Positions 1 through 11,300 of a stretch of 64,000 bases of DNA are shown in pieces; the first letter of the stretch is position 1, and every line of letters starts with the position of its first letter. Below the pieces are notes generated by a model. The model was not told the DNA's origin. It searched no databases and worked only from the letters and a program-made list of their open reading frames with translations. The translations under genes were made by a program, and so were the position numbers. The DNA lies in contig CANJKZ010000526.1 of assembly GCA_947471745.1 (NCBI GenBank), positions 434,001 to 498,000 of the forward strand, read 5' to 3'. The stretch is from Closterium sp. Naga37s-1 (taxonomy: Eukaryota; Streptophyta; Zygnematophyceae; Desmidiales; Closteriaceae).

Positions 1-89
1 TGAGAGCTACTCATGGATTCTTCGCATCATCAATTCCTTGAAATTCGCCGAACCAAGATCTGGCGAGCGGCACACGCTCCAAGACCAAG

Positions 90-1169
90 ATGGCCGGAGG
101 ATCCGGAGGCCAAGCTAATCTGACGGCTGAAGGACAAACCAATATGGTTGCGACAAATGAGGCGACAACTACGATCGGCACTGCCGCACTCGAGCAGTTA
201 TTCGCTCGACTTTCAACCATGGAGAAAGAACTCCAAGATTTGCGCAAAGGCGATGCGGGAACTTCTTCCCAACCAGCTCAACCTGGACAACCGGCAACGA
301 AAAGCCGTGATACCGCCGCGCACACCTTCTCCCTCGACACAGACAAATCAACAACAACTGCCCCCCGTCCAAGTGATGAAGTCATTAACTCTGCGCAAGC
401 ACGCTTCCTTAGCGTTTCAAAAATCAAGACTACCGCCGCCTTCGACGGCAAGGATTTCTATACATGGAGTTTTGAGCTTGAGCTCCTCCTACAGACAGCG
501 CAGATCTACCATTACTTCGACGGCTCCTATTCTAAACCGGTGGATGACACCGAGAACGCCAGGGCTCAGTACTACAGCGAGTCCCTCATGGCGTATAGCG
601 TGCTGCTACGCAACATGACGCCTGTAGAGCAACTAAGCATCCGCTCCTACAAAGAGAGCGCCGCTCCAGCCTTGGAAGCCTGGAAGCACCTCGTTGAGGT
701 TTATCAACCGAAGGACTCGGTTACAGCCAGCAGGCTCCTGCAGCAACTCATGGAGACAAAGATGGGGCACGGGGAGAAAGCGAATTCTTATATTAACCGC
801 TGTCGCAACATCCGTGACCAGATCACGAAGCATGGGAGCGCAATCTCGGAAGAGATCTTCGTCAACATAGTCCTTCAAGGACTCGGGCCAGAGTGGAAGC
901 CCTGCAAAGCGCTACTCCGACAGCGAGGAATCATCTCTGAAGCCGCGCTATGCGCCGCACTCCTGACTGAACAGCAGGATATGGATTCGAGCAGAACAAG
1001 CTCAGCGCCGCGCCGAGAGCGCCCCGCCTTCTACGCTGACAACCGTGAAGAGCGACGACAACCAAGGCGCCACTATTGCAAAATATGCAAAGTCTTCGGA
1101 CATTCAACGGATCGATGCAAGTCCCGATCCAACTATCGCCACCCAAATTCCACTCACCACAACAACTAG
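90..1169 (+). pseudogene. copia Gag, 359 aa, with CCHC zinc knuckle
   Basis: The ATG at 90 opens a 359-residue Gag-like protein. Near its C-terminus is a CX2CX4HX4C knuckle (CKICKVFGHSTDRC) that packages element RNA in this family. The central part, with aromatic and acidic residues around the motif FDGKDFYTWSFELELLL, matches the UBN2-type Gag fold of plant copia elements. It ends at TAG (1167-1169), but the same frame stays open after the stop through a Gln/Pro/His-rich stretch into the protease. Single-ORF copia elements read straight through here, so I infer the stop is a point mutation, although a regulated stop cannot be excluded. The frame itself is intact. Confidence 0.85.
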
Positions 1170-1292
1170 GTCAGCCGACAAGATGCTCGTCACCCTCAGT
1201 CTCAGCATCATACACCTCGTCCTCCTGCACAACATCAACATCAGCAAACTCAAGGGCCTCAATCAGGAGCTCCTAGAAACATCATCGCAAAT

Positions 1293-2363
1293 ATGACGAC
1301 GCGCCGACGTCGCACTGCTAAACCTGACGAGGAAAATGAGATTCAAGGGAGACTCCTTGAACCAGAAGAGGGTTGGAATAATCCCCTCACTGAAGACCAC
1401 TATTACCGGTATGACGAAGACGAGCAGGATTGGAACCAGCCAATCACCTTGCGGGAAAGCCCGCCGCATGACAATCAACACTACGTACCGGTGGGATGGA
1501 AGGAGGATGAAGACCCTCTCTTCCATAGTCGCTACAAGGCGACCCTGGTGACTCCGCGACTGGCGCTACTTCTGCGCAGAAACAACAGTGACAACCACAA
1601 CACCTGGTACCTGGACAGCTGCTGCGGACAGCACATGGTGGGATCCACGCGATACGTCTCGAACCTGAGCCGCGCCCCGCCAACTTACGTCACCGTCGCC
1701 AACAACGAGCAGCTGCGCGCCAATGCGCAAGGCATCGTGGTCCTGCAAGCACGAGACAGCAACATACACATTTCGTTCAACGACGTACTCTACGTCCCAA
1801 ATCTTCGTTTCAATCTTCTCTCGGCAGGACAACTTCGCGACTGCGGCGTCATCCTCACCACTGACCTCGTCACACGCGATCTCATCCTCACATACGCTCC
1901 CCCAGATACCCCTCCCGGGTCGTTCAAATATCTCGGACGAGCCCGCTCGATCAACGGAATCTACGTCCTCGACTTCGACGTACCTTCCTGCCAAGCTTCA
2001 TCCGACGAGCTCGTGGACCTCGTCCCACTCGAGTTCGCCTACGTGAGCAAATGGGAGCACCCAGACGGACGGCCGTGGGTTCGCCGCAGCCCTCATCCCC
2101 GCGAAATCAACCTCCACGACCCAGACATCAATGGACTCTGCACCACCTACCACACACCCACGGCGAGCCGCACAGACCCAGTCGAAAAGGAGTACGCGGC
2201 AATTCAGGAAGCGGAGAGTGCCGAGGCAGAACCTACGGGCATGACACAAGAAGAGCTTGCCGTGACAACTCATCGCATCTTCAGCGAACCAAACGACGAC
2301 TTCGGGCAATTGCGTGTCGAACGACCGACACCATATGCAGAGACGCTCCGGTTTATTTTATGA
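1293..2363 (+). pseudogene. copia protease region
   Basis: Same frame as Gag. The segment WYLDSCCGQHMV, about 105 residues in, sits where copia aspartic proteases have LDSGA-type active sites. Here the residues after the catalytic Asp are Ser-Cys, not Ser/Thr-Gly, which would be expected to damage the active-site loop. It is followed by the usual beta-rich protease core (VTVANNEQL, FNDVLYVPNLRFNLLSAGQL). The reading frame ends at TGA (2361-2363), while the downstream codons in the same frame are open. The first Met used here is only the first ATG after the Gag stop; no independent start is implied. Confidence 0.85.
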
Positions 2364-3746
2364 GCTAACACCGGCACCTACGACGAGGAGGGACGCCCAC
2401 GCCCCTACCCTCGCGAAGTCTACCGCACGGAGATCGACACATCCTGGAAGGATCCCGACGCAGCAGAGGAGCTGAGCGTCAAGGAAGAACAAGACAAGGA
2501 ACGGGCGGAAAAGAAACAGAAACTTTATGAGCAACGCGTCGCGGACGGCTGGGACGAGGAGTCAGCACGACGAGGAGCATGGGGAGACGAGGATTACGAA
2601 CCAGAAGAAGGCGCAACTTGGGGATCCGCCACTAGAGCATTGGGAGCCAGCGCCAGCGGTACGGTCATCACGGGAGGATGGGGCAACACCCGCGGATGGG
2701 GAGGAAACGAATACGTGGACGCTCCACTCACCAAAGAAGAAGAAGAAGAGATGGAACGCGAGATGCAAGCTGAGCGTGGAGAACCATCCCCTCGTGTCGC
2801 CATTCCACTCGGTCGACCCCCGCGCACCCGCTCACCTCCCTCCTCCCCCTATCGGTGGCGTGATCGTTGGTCGGAGATTGAGGAGGGGAATGTACCACCA
2901 ACTCCTCCGCGGGACTCACTTGGTCCAATCTCCCGCCCAGATCCTTTCGCTCGATTCATTGAAGGCACCACGACTCCGCTCACTATCATCCCCGACCGCG
3001 AATTTCTCGCCCTCTACCTCACAACGGCACCTGCAAAAGGGGAGACAACGGCGGAAGCAGAAGCAGAGGAGCCGGACAACGAAGCGGAACCAGGAGAAGA
3101 GGAAGAACCCCCACTCCAAATCCCGCAAGTCACGGAAGCAGAAGCTGCTGAACACTACGCTCGCTACAAGCGTACCTCCGGCATTCGCGCCGAAGATGAT
3201 CTATGGCACCAGCGGCTTGGACACCCCTCGCGCCAGACCCTCGCCAACTGCCTCCGCGCAAAAGTTTTCCCGCCAGGAGCACTGCTGCGCCCCGACGGAA
3301 CAGAACCGCACAACACCCCTCACCCAGTCACTTGCACTGTCTGCCCCACAGCTGCGCTCTCCCACAGCGCCTACCCCTCTCTGGAGCCAAGCACCAACCG
3401 TTACAAGAAGCTGGAGAAAGTATACAGCGACTTTATCGTACTCACCTTCGACGGTATCAACGGCGAAAAATATACCCTCACCTTCATCGACGCCTACTCG
3501 CGCCATGTGTGGGTCGCCAACGTCGACTCCCGCTCCAAGGCTCCGGAAGTGTTCCGCATCTTCCTCGCGCACGCGCAACGACAGTCAGGAAGGAAGCTGA
3601 AGATCTGGCAGAGTGACGGGGCCAAGGAATTTCGCAGCAACGAGCTGGAGAGTGTTCTTACCAAGAAGGGGATCAAGCATGAGATTTCTCTCCCCTACGC
3701 TCACCAGCAGCAAGGCGTCGCAGAGAGGGTTAACTCACCCTCATGA
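2364..3746 (+). pseudogene. copia linker, GAG-pre-integrase and integrase, frameshifted at its end
   Basis: An acidic linker, in frame with the protease part, leads into a GAG-pre-integrase HHCC zinc site (LWHQRLGH, then CTVC) at about 3200-3350. The integrase core follows, with the first Asp in YSDFI, the second in QSDGAKEF and the Glu in GVAERVN. The last two are 35 residues apart, the D-x35-E spacing of functional integrases, so all three catalytic residues are present. Directly after the Glu block (about 3735) one base is missing relative to the continuation at 3737. Translation then hits TGA at 3744-3746, while the integrase C-terminal part continues in the next frame. Confidence 0.9.
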
Positions 3747-5338
3747 CAAAAGTGCGCGCCCTCATGAACCAGTCCGGCCTGCCGAAGAAGTTCTGGCCCT
3801 ACGCCATGAACCACGCGGTGCGCCTGCACAACCTCCTCTCCACCACTGCCAACAGAGACAACCTGTCCCCTCACATGAAGTGGACTGGCTCAAGGGGAGA
3901 CCCTTCCATGCTGAGGGTCTGGGGGTGTATGGTGCAGTACCGTCCTACATCGGCCACCATCGGCAAGTTCGCTCACCGCGCGCTCTGGGGGGTTCATTTG
4001 GGTCTCAGTAACGAACACAAGGGCTGGCTCATCCTCGACATGGATAGCAAGGAGGTTGTTCTCGCGCGTGACACTCTCTTCTACGAGCGGCTCACCTTGA
4101 AGCAATGGATCGAGGACGAGCGGCGGAACGAGGCACGCGGCTACGTCAACAGCGGTCGCAGCTTTGCGACTCCAGAGGACGAGGCAGCAGCAGCAGCACT
4201 GGACCGCGACGACACCGACGAACACCCCAGCATCCCGCCTCGCCCGCGCGACGACGACGACGATGACAATGACGACGATCCCGCGCTAGGTCCGTCACGG
4301 CGCCAAGCAGAGGCAAGCACCACAACGCCCGGCTACGAAAGCGGAGACGATGACGTGGTGGAAGTTCCCACCAACACATGCACCACCAATGTGTCCGACC
4401 TGCAACTACTCGGCCTGCACACGTCCGTCACTACCCTCGCACGGGCCGTGGAGCCAAAGAATCCTCGCCAGGCCCTGACCGGCCCGCACGCCAAGGAGTG
4501 GCGTACAGCGATGGATGCGGAGCTGAAAGCGCTGGAATCTCGAGACACGTGGGTCCTAGTCGATCGTGCAGCAGTGAAGGGGAGGAGGGTACTCAACGGA
4601 AAATGGGTCTGTCGCCTGAAGACTAACGCTGACGGCACCATCGAGCGATTCAAGGCACGCTGGGTCGTACGTGGGTACGATCAGCGCCACGGCATCGACT
4701 TCGATCAGACCTTCGCTCCCGTCAGTCGTCACACCTCCGTCAGGATCCTACTCGCCATTGCCGCCGCTAAGCACCTGCCACTGCGACAGATCGACGTGAA
4801 GAACGCGTTCTTATACGCGTTGGTGGATGCTACCATCTTCGTGGAGCAGCCTCACACCTACGGAGAAGGGGATCCTAGGGTCTGTCAGCTGAAGAAGTCC
4901 CTCTACGGGATCAAGCAGGCGCCTCGTCTCTGGCAGCAGCATCTGCACAAAATTCTCCTAGAGATCGGCTTCAAGCAACTGCCGCACGACCCGGGAATGT
5001 ATCGCCTTCACTTCAGCGGCGATTACATCCTTCTGACAGTCTACGTCGACGACTTGCTGTATACGGGCACCTGCAACAAACTACTTAGCCAGTTTGAGGA
5101 GAACCCTGCGCAGCGCGTGGATATCACAATCAACCACAACGTGAAGCAGTTTTTGGGGCTGAACATCACCTACGTGCCAGAAGCAATTCACCTGTCAGCC
5201 TCCAAGTACGCAGAGCAGCTTGGGGAACGCTTCAACATCTCACCCGCACCACTCTCAACTCCCTACCGCAATCCCAGCGCCAACTACAAACCGGACAACA
5301 AACCTCTGTCACCCGCAGGGCTCCAAATGTACCAGCAG
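3737..5338 (+). pseudogene. copia integrase C-terminus and reverse transcriptase, interrupted
   Basis: The frame begins with the rest of the integrase (MNQSGLPKKFWPYAMNHA, the usual segment after the catalytic Glu), then an Asp-rich linker (about 4240-4290). The reverse transcriptase follows: WVCRLKTNADG, RWVVRGYDQRHGIDF, the LRQIDVKNAFL block with its first catalytic Asp, QLKKSLYGIKQAPRLW, and the YVDD catalytic box at about 5043. The open frame ends at 5362 only because the nested element inserted at 5338/5339 supplies foreign codons and a stop. Removing that element and one target-site copy leaves the frame continuous with the RNase H segment at 6808. Confidence 0.92.
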
Positions 5339-5481
5339 TGTCAGAATGTGATGTGTGTGTAGCCTGCAGTGGGGTACTCTGTAGCGAGTACAGCCCGAAT
5401 TAGGGTTTGCTATATGTACTCTACTGCATGCTAGTGAAAACCCCTCTTTCGTGTTTATCATTCCTGCCTATACTTCTGACA
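5339..5481 (+). repeat. 5' LTR of the nested TRIM element
   Basis: 143 bp with TGTCAGAA/TTCTGACA inverted termini. A TATA-like GCTATATGTA lies at about 5409. It appears identical to the copy at 6660-6802. Confidence 0.95.
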
Positions 5482-5493
5482 TGGTTTCAGAGC
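5482..5493 (+). promoter_or_regulatory. primer binding site of the TRIM element
   Basis: TGGTTTCAGAGC abuts the LTR end. Plant initiator-Met tRNA would pair with TGGTATCAGAGC, one mismatch. It defines the start site of minus-strand reverse transcription. Confidence 0.85.
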
Positions 5494-5689
5494 AGGTCGA
5501 TCCCCTTGGGTCGATCCTGTGGGTGGGCCCGCCACCTAACTGCTTCCGCTGCTGTTCTGCTTCTCGCGCGCCTCGGGCGCGCGCCGTCTTCTTCCTGCCG
5601 TGCGCTCGGGGCGCGCGGCGGTTTTCTGCCCGCCGTGCGCCCCGAGGCGCGCGGCGGTTTTCTACACGGTGGATCCGCGCGCGCCCCCC

Positions 5690-6060
5690 CCGCCATCCCG
5701 TCGCCATTCGTGGCGCCCTCTCCCGTCGCCCGTCGTGGCGTCGCGGGGGCCGCGCGTCCCCCCCATCCCGTCGCCCGTCGAGGCGCCTAGGGGGCCGCGC
5801 GTCCCCCCCCTTCTGTCCCCCGTCGTGGCGCCACGGGGGCCGCGCGTCCCCCCCCCCCCCGTTCGCGTCGTCACGTCGCGACGCTCTGGGGAGCCGCGCG
5901 CGGCCCCCGATTCCCCGTCGCGCTGCCCTGAGGAGCCGCGCGCGACCCCCCGCTGCCCCGTCGCGCCGCCCTGGGGAGCCGCGCGCGGCCCCCTGCTGCC
6001 CCGTGGTGGCGCCCTGGGGGCCGCGCGCCGTCCCCCCCGCCGTCCCCCGCGCTCCTACCC
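5690..6060. repeat. GC-rich imperfect repeats inside the TRIM element
   Basis: Segments built from GGGGGCCGCGCGTCCCCC and CCCGTCGTGGCG variants recur at roughly 40-60-bp spacing. Long open frames on both strands here are a composition effect; none looks like a protein. Confidence 0.75.
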
Positions 6061-6649
6061 CTTGCAACCCGTTTTAGGGTTTGGGGGTGAGGAGTGTGGG
6101 GGTGGCGGTTGTGGGGGTGCCCGTTGTGTGCGCCGTCCCCTACTCCTCCTCCTCCTCCGTCTCCCGCTGCTGCAGCTGCCGCTCAGGGGGGTGTGTGTGT
6201 GGGGAGCCGAAGGAGTGGTGCTAGGGGGGTGAAGGGGGAGTGGAGCTAGGGGCGCAGCAGTGGGTGTGTGAAAGGGGTGTGGGACAGTTGGGGGAGGTTG
6301 ACAGGAGGTGGCCGTTGCGACGTCTGCAGCGCCAGTAGTCCGGGGGTTGAGTACTCCGGTAGCCCAGCGAGCCTGCTGCTGCCAGTCGCCCGTGGGTCTG
6401 TTGCTCCTGCTGCTGCTTAGCGCGGAGCCAGTTACTCCTGTAGTCCGGAGGTTGAGTGCTCCGGTAGCCACCGTGTGCGCCGTTCCTGTTGCCCGTGTGT
6501 CTACGGCTTCACCCGTCGCCTTCTATCTTCACTCCTCTCACAGTCTCTCCTCCTCCTCACTTGCCCTCTGTGACTGACTCTAGCTTTGCTTATCATTGTG
6601 AACTATTGCTCTATGACTGCTTGTTGTGTTGATTGTACCCCACTTTGAC

Positions 6650-6659
6650 TATGGGGGTG
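6650..6659 (+). promoter_or_regulatory. G-rich polypurine tract of the TRIM element
   Basis: The tract TATGGGGGTG lies directly against the start of the second LTR, where the plus-strand primer is made. It is short and contains pyrimidines, so it is a weak match to a classical polypurine tract. Confidence 0.6.
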
Positions 6660-6802
6660 TGTCAGAATGTGATGTGTGTGTAGCCTGCAGTGGGGTACTC
6701 TGTAGCGAGTACAGCCCGAATTAGGGTTTGCTATATGTACTCTACTGCATGCTAGTGAAAACCCCTCTTTCGTGTTTATCATTCCTGCCTATACTTCTGA
6801 CA
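6660..6802 (+). repeat. 3' LTR of the nested TRIM element
   Basis: Second 143-bp copy, apparently identical to 5339-5481, followed by the target duplication AGCAG at 6803-6807. Confidence 0.95.
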
Positions 6803-6807
6803 AGCAG

Positions 6808-7494
6808 AAGTTGGGGTGCCTGCTATTCGCCTCTGTCACCTGCCGACCCGACCTTTCGTACATCGCCAGCCAACTGGCACAGTATTCCCGCAAGCCAGTA
6901 GCTGAAAACCAGCTGGACCTGGAGCGCGCCCTGCAGTACTTCATCTCCACACCTGACATTGGGCTCTCCTACTTCACGCTGACGACGACCTCCTTCAACC
7001 TCAACGGCTACGTGGACGCAGATCATGCAGCCGACCCTGAAAATCGACGGTCCCGAACCGGCTTCGTCTTTCGCTTGGAACCAACTGGGCCAATCTCCTG
7101 GAACTCGCAGAAGCAGGAGCTGGTTGCCCTGACATCGGCTGAAGCAGAATACATCGCCGCGACAGCAGCAGTTCGCGAAGGCCTGTACCTGCAGGAGCTG
7201 CTACAGGAAGCGAAAATCCCAACTTCGCCCACTTTTCGCCTGCACTGCGACAACCAGAGCGCCATCAGGATCGCGAACAAGCCAGGTTTCGTGAACCGCA
7301 CGAAGCACATCGCACTTCGGTACTTTTTCGTCAAGGACGAAATTGACCAGGGAAAAGTTGACCTCGCCTACTGCCCGACTACTGAGATGGCAGCAGACTT
7401 CCTCACCAAGCGCCTGCCACGTCAGCAGTACAAGCACTGCTCAGACCTCACCGGAGTAGTCAAGCGAGTCAGCTCCTCCCGCGCCCAGGAATGA
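6808..7494 (+). pseudogene. copia RNase H domain, C-terminal part of Pol
   Basis: Continuation of the reverse transcriptase after the nested element. It opens with the KLGCLLFASVTCRPDLSY block and then carries the copia RNase H signature residues: Asp in GYVDADHA, Glu in SAEAEY, Asp in CDNQSAI, and the RTKHI segment. The stop is TGA at 7492-7494, 7 bases before the LTR. The domain has no internal stops, so decay of this copy is concentrated upstream. Confidence 0.92.
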
Positions 7495-7501
7495 AGGGGA
7501 G
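7489..7501 (+). promoter_or_regulatory. polypurine tract of the copia element
   Basis: A purine-rich run ending AAGGGGAG directly abuts the TG start of the 3' LTR, the expected plus-strand primer position. Confidence 0.8.
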
Positions 7502-8123
7502 TGTTACGATATGAAATTACATGAGTAGGCATTCCTGTATGCTGCAGGAGCCGACTCTACCGAGTACGAAGTCGAGGAGTCAGAAGAGTCGAAGCGACGC
7601 AGCAACCGTCTGACCAAGACCGATGCAGGCAGAAACATTTGAAGTGAAAAGAGCGGGAACAGGTTTGAAACGGGTTCCCGCGCCGCACGGTTTGAATTTC
7701 GCTGCAATAAGGGAATGTACCCCTTAGAGTACATGGTTAGTCTAGGTCTTTTCGTATTCCCTTGTATTCTTATATAAACCCGATGTATGCATGCTTTTAT
7801 CAACTCAGTCATTTACATTCACTCTGACCTGGGATTCAAACTTCCGCTGCAACACTACTCTGCGATCAACCCTGAGCGATCCTTCGCTAAGTCCCACTTG
7901 GGATTGTAACACAACCTAACGGTTCGGTTGGTAACCCGCGCTCCGGACCTCTGCCTCGACAACTTCCCAAACCTCGGCGCTAGGCCCGTAGCGCACCCCA
8001 ATTTCCCGCATTACCGTTACCATGCTAGCTTCGCTATATAACTTCGCTCATGCTTTTCGCTCAACTGTATTGTTTGCTTCGATAGTGCAATTCTCACTCG
8101 CTCGCTCAATTGCACTCGTAACA
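7502..8123 (+). repeat. 3' LTR of the copia element, 622 bp
   Basis: Begins TGTTACGA and ends TCGTAACA, perfect 8-bp inverted termini. It contains a strong TATA box (7771-7778), so the LTR could start transcription rightward. The next five bases, ATATG, are the likely target-site copy; the matching 5' copy is outside the window. Confidence 0.93.
7771..7778 (+). promoter_or_regulatory. LTR TATA box
   Basis: TATATAAA in the 3' LTR. In a 3' LTR this would drive transcripts out of the element toward, and antisense to, the squalene epoxidase gene. Confidence 0.65.
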
Positions 8124-8339
8124 ATATGCCTGACTTCCTGACCTCTAAATAGAAGAAAAGAAATTGGGCAGAGCAGGTTGGCAGTTTGCCTGCCTGAAAA
8201 GATTCTGACAAGTTATTTGCCAGAATACAATCACTACTGGTACATGATGGTTGTGAAGTGGCCTTATTGGCCAACCTAAAGCACTAACGACGCATAAGCT
8301 ACACGCGGAAGGTAGTAATCCTTCCGCTCCCTAAAAGTA

Positions 8340-11300
8340 TCATAATTTAGTGCTCTCCGCGCTCGGTGCAGAGGCGGGGACAGATTTGTAGTAGGAGGGA
8401 CAGACTGCTGGGAAGAAGACTCGCCTTACTCCCTCCGCCTTGATTATTGGCACTATCAGCTGAACGGCTCCCTGCAGGCACAGCCATTACCACAAGCAGA
8501 GGGGAGGGGGGGAGGTGGAGAGAGAGAGGGGGGAGCTTAGGTCATAACACAGCAAAGCTTCAGCTGATCGCATGGACGCATCGCAGGTGCACACATGAGG
8601 GTCATGGGCCGCAGCATCGAATTACATTTCACGAGCTGCAGGACCTGCCTGGTTCGTCCCGAACCTAACGCGCACTAGCATCCGTACCTGTATCAAGCGT
8701 GCGCCGAGCCAGACACGGCCGGGCTTGGGGAGGGGGAGGAGGAGGCGGGCGAGGGCAAAGAAGGCGACGGCGAAGAAGTGCAGCACGAGGCTCAGCGGCT
8801 GCGGGTTGAGCCCTGAGAGCAGCGAGATGGGGCCCTCTGAACACGCCCCTCCCAGCTGCAGGTAGTCAAAACACGCCTGCATGGGGCGGAAGAAACAGAG
8901 GTTGGGGAGCAGGGGTGTGGGGATGGGAGGGGTGGAGATTAGAGAGTGCTGTGAATTTGGTGGGCTGGCATTAATGCTGCTGATTGAGTGGGTATGGTGC
9001 AGGGAGGTGGCGGGCGAGTGGCAGGGAGCTGTGGCGGCAGCAGAAGACATGGGTAACAGTAACGTGGCAGCGAGTAGTGGCAGAGGAGGGTGCGGGTAGG
9101 GGAATGCGTGGCAACAGCAGTGGAGGGCGTGGGAGGGGAGGTGGGGAAGGGAGGGGGGGCTTACCTGGCGCATGGCCATCATGGCCTCGTCCTTGGAGGC
9201 ACAGAAGACTCTGTAGAGCGCGATGGAGAGCGTGTTGATGGTCGCTGCTATGGGCTGCATGGCACACGTGGGGCGCACACAGGGCACATGGGGTGTAAGG
9301 CACAGGGAATATTGTGTTAGCACTAGCTTAGTGGGTTGTGGGCACGAGAAGCTGTTAGCACGAGCAAGAATCAGCTACGCGCTTGGCGCTTCCATACCAC
9401 GCACCATCGCATGCTGACGACAACACATTCCATCACACACAGCCTGAAATGAAACCATCCGAGCCACTGAGACAACAACACGCTGACGCACACGGACAAA
9501 CTGCACAGACGCGCGGACGCACCTTGCGGCGCGTGTAGAATGCCTCGGCGTATTCACAGACCGCCCGCGTGTTGCGGAAGTCCTTGAGTGGCCGAAGGAT
9601 CTGAGTCAGCACTGACACGTCAGACAGAGCCACTGTCATGCCGCCACCTGTCATTGCGGGGAATCAGGCAAGCACACAGAGACAAGCAGTGCGGCAGAGG
9701 GGGACGAGGGCACGGGAGTCAGTGGGACGCAATTGCGTGGCGCCAGGACGTGTGAGAGCACATGTGAGAGCGGGTGGCGCGTGTTTTCTGAGAGCAGCAT
9801 GCGATAGAGAGGGCGCGGAATGAACGTACCTGTGAGCGGGTGCCGCATGTTGAATGCGTCGCCCATGAGCAGCGCGCCGGGGCGGGTGACGGGGACAGCT
9901 GGCATGATGCGATTGGGCATGCAGCGGATGTCGCCCGCGCGCACCGCCTCTCGGAACGGCCCTTGTAGCTGCTTCGGTAGCTGGGAGGTGGAGGGAAGAG
10001 GAGGCGGGAGGAGGGGGGGGGAGGAGAGTGAGAACAACCTGAGCTGCATGTGGATGCTGAGCGAGGCACGGGAGGGAGAGACGCATCAGCCGGGAGGATC
10101 GGCGCGAAATAAGCTGCATTGTGCGAGAGCAACGCGCGCAGCAGGGGAGAAGAGGGGAGGGGAGGGGCGGGGAGGGGAGGGGCATGTGGAGTGTACCTGC
10201 GGGAGGACGGCGGAGAGGAGGTAGTCCGCCATGTCCCCCGAGGCGATGGAGGGCACTTTGGTGCCGGCGGGGATGTCGACGAGGCAGCGCACCTCCGTGC
10301 TGCTGACCGGGTAGAAGAGCACGGGCGACGGGTCCGCCAGTACCACGTGCCCGTAGTTGGGGTGCGGCAAGGGGCAGTCGCGCAGCAGCAGCCCCACGAA
10401 CGACGACGGCACGTCCACCTGCCAGTGGGGAATGGAAAGGGGGGAAGTGCCGACAACGGGAGAGAGGAGGATTTAGCTAGGAAGGGGGGGTGATGGGTCG
10501 GGAGCGCTTGGCGGAGACGCACATTGTTCGCGGAGAATTGTGGCAGGAAGCGTGTTGGGGTGGAGTGGAGAAGCGAGGGGCGAGGGATGAAGGGCGAGGG
10601 GCGAGGGGCGGGGGGGCGGGCGCACCTTGGATTTGGAGATGGAGCGGCGGAGGTTTGAGAAGCAGCCGTCGCACACGAACGTCAGCGGCGCCAGCATCTC
10701 GCCCTCCTCCGTCTCGCCCTTCCCGCCCAAAACGCTTGCCTCCCGCTCTTCGCCCTGCGCGCTGCCCGGCGCGCGCTTGGCGGCGCGGTAGCGCACGCCC
10801 GTGACGCGGTCGCCGTCCTCCAGCAGGCCCAGCACCGTCGCCTCTCTCAACGTCACTCTGCGCAGAACGTCGAGTGGGGCGGAAGGAGGCAGCGGAGGAA
10901 GACGCGGGAGAGGGAGAGAAAACTCAGGGGAGAAATCAGGCGTCCTGCACCTCGCAGCATCCCACCAGCGCACAAATTCCCTAGAATGACTCGCTCCGTG
11001 CCAATTGAAATGCATGCAACAGCCTCGCATGGGGCCGCAAGCCCCTCGCCCCTCGGCATGTAACCGCCTGACCTCTTGTTTCCGCTAGCAGATACCCCCC
11101 ACCCTAACCTCGGCTCGATCAGCCGTAGTCCCAGCGTCATCAGCCATACTCCCAGCGTCATCAGCCATACTCCCAGCGTCATCAGCCATACTCCCAGCGT
11201 CATCAGCCATACTCCCAGCGTCATCAGCCATACTCCCAGCGTCATCAGCCTTACTCCCAGCGTCATCAGCCATACTCCCAGCGTCATCAGCCTTACTCCC

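Larger units (their letters stand above)
5339..6802 (+). mobile_element. nested TRIM-type non-autonomous LTR element, 1464 bp
   Basis: Two 143-bp direct repeats (5339-5481 and 6660-6802) look identical by eye. Each starts TGTCAGAA and ends TTCTGACA, perfect 8-bp inverted termini of the TG...CA kind. A primer binding site (TGGTTTCAGAGC, one mismatch from the complement of the initiator-Met tRNA 3' end) starts immediately after the first LTR. A G-rich tract (ATGGGGGTG) sits just before the second. A 5-bp target duplication AGCAG flanks it (5334-5338 and 6803-6807). The 1.18-kb interior has no gag or pol similarity; it is GC-rich with imperfect internal repeats. Small LTRs and no coding capacity fit terminal-repeat retrotransposons in miniature, which must borrow proteins from a relative. 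Identical LTRs imply recent insertion. Confidence 0.95.
1..8123 (+). mobile_element. Ty1/copia LTR retrotransposon, 5'-truncated by the window edge, decayed
   Basis: The order gag, protease, integrase, reverse transcriptase, RNase H, polypurine tract, 3' LTR is that of the copia superfamily. One reading frame runs from the gag ATG at 90 to 3746, broken by TAG at 1167-1169 and TGA at 2361-2363. A one-base loss near 3735, inside the integrase just after its catalytic Glu, moves the rest to another frame. A second element (5339-6802) interrupts the reverse transcriptase/RNase H part. The 3' LTR is 7502-8123. Its partner and the primer binding site are upstream of base 1, since bases 1-89 look like untranslated leader and do not resemble the 3' LTR. 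This copy cannot make an intact polyprotein. It is transcribed toward the squalene epoxidase gene. Confidence 0.95.

Noticed and set aside
1..89. Possible 5' LTR end of the copia element
   Set aside because: The bases do not match the 3' LTR end and no primer binding site follows; it is untranslated leader.
5451..6232. Long overlapping open frames on both strands (about 200 aa)
   Set aside because: They fall in the GC-rich repeat interior of the TRIM element, have Arg/Pro/Ala-only composition and no domain, and are explained by lack of stop codons in GC-rich repeats.
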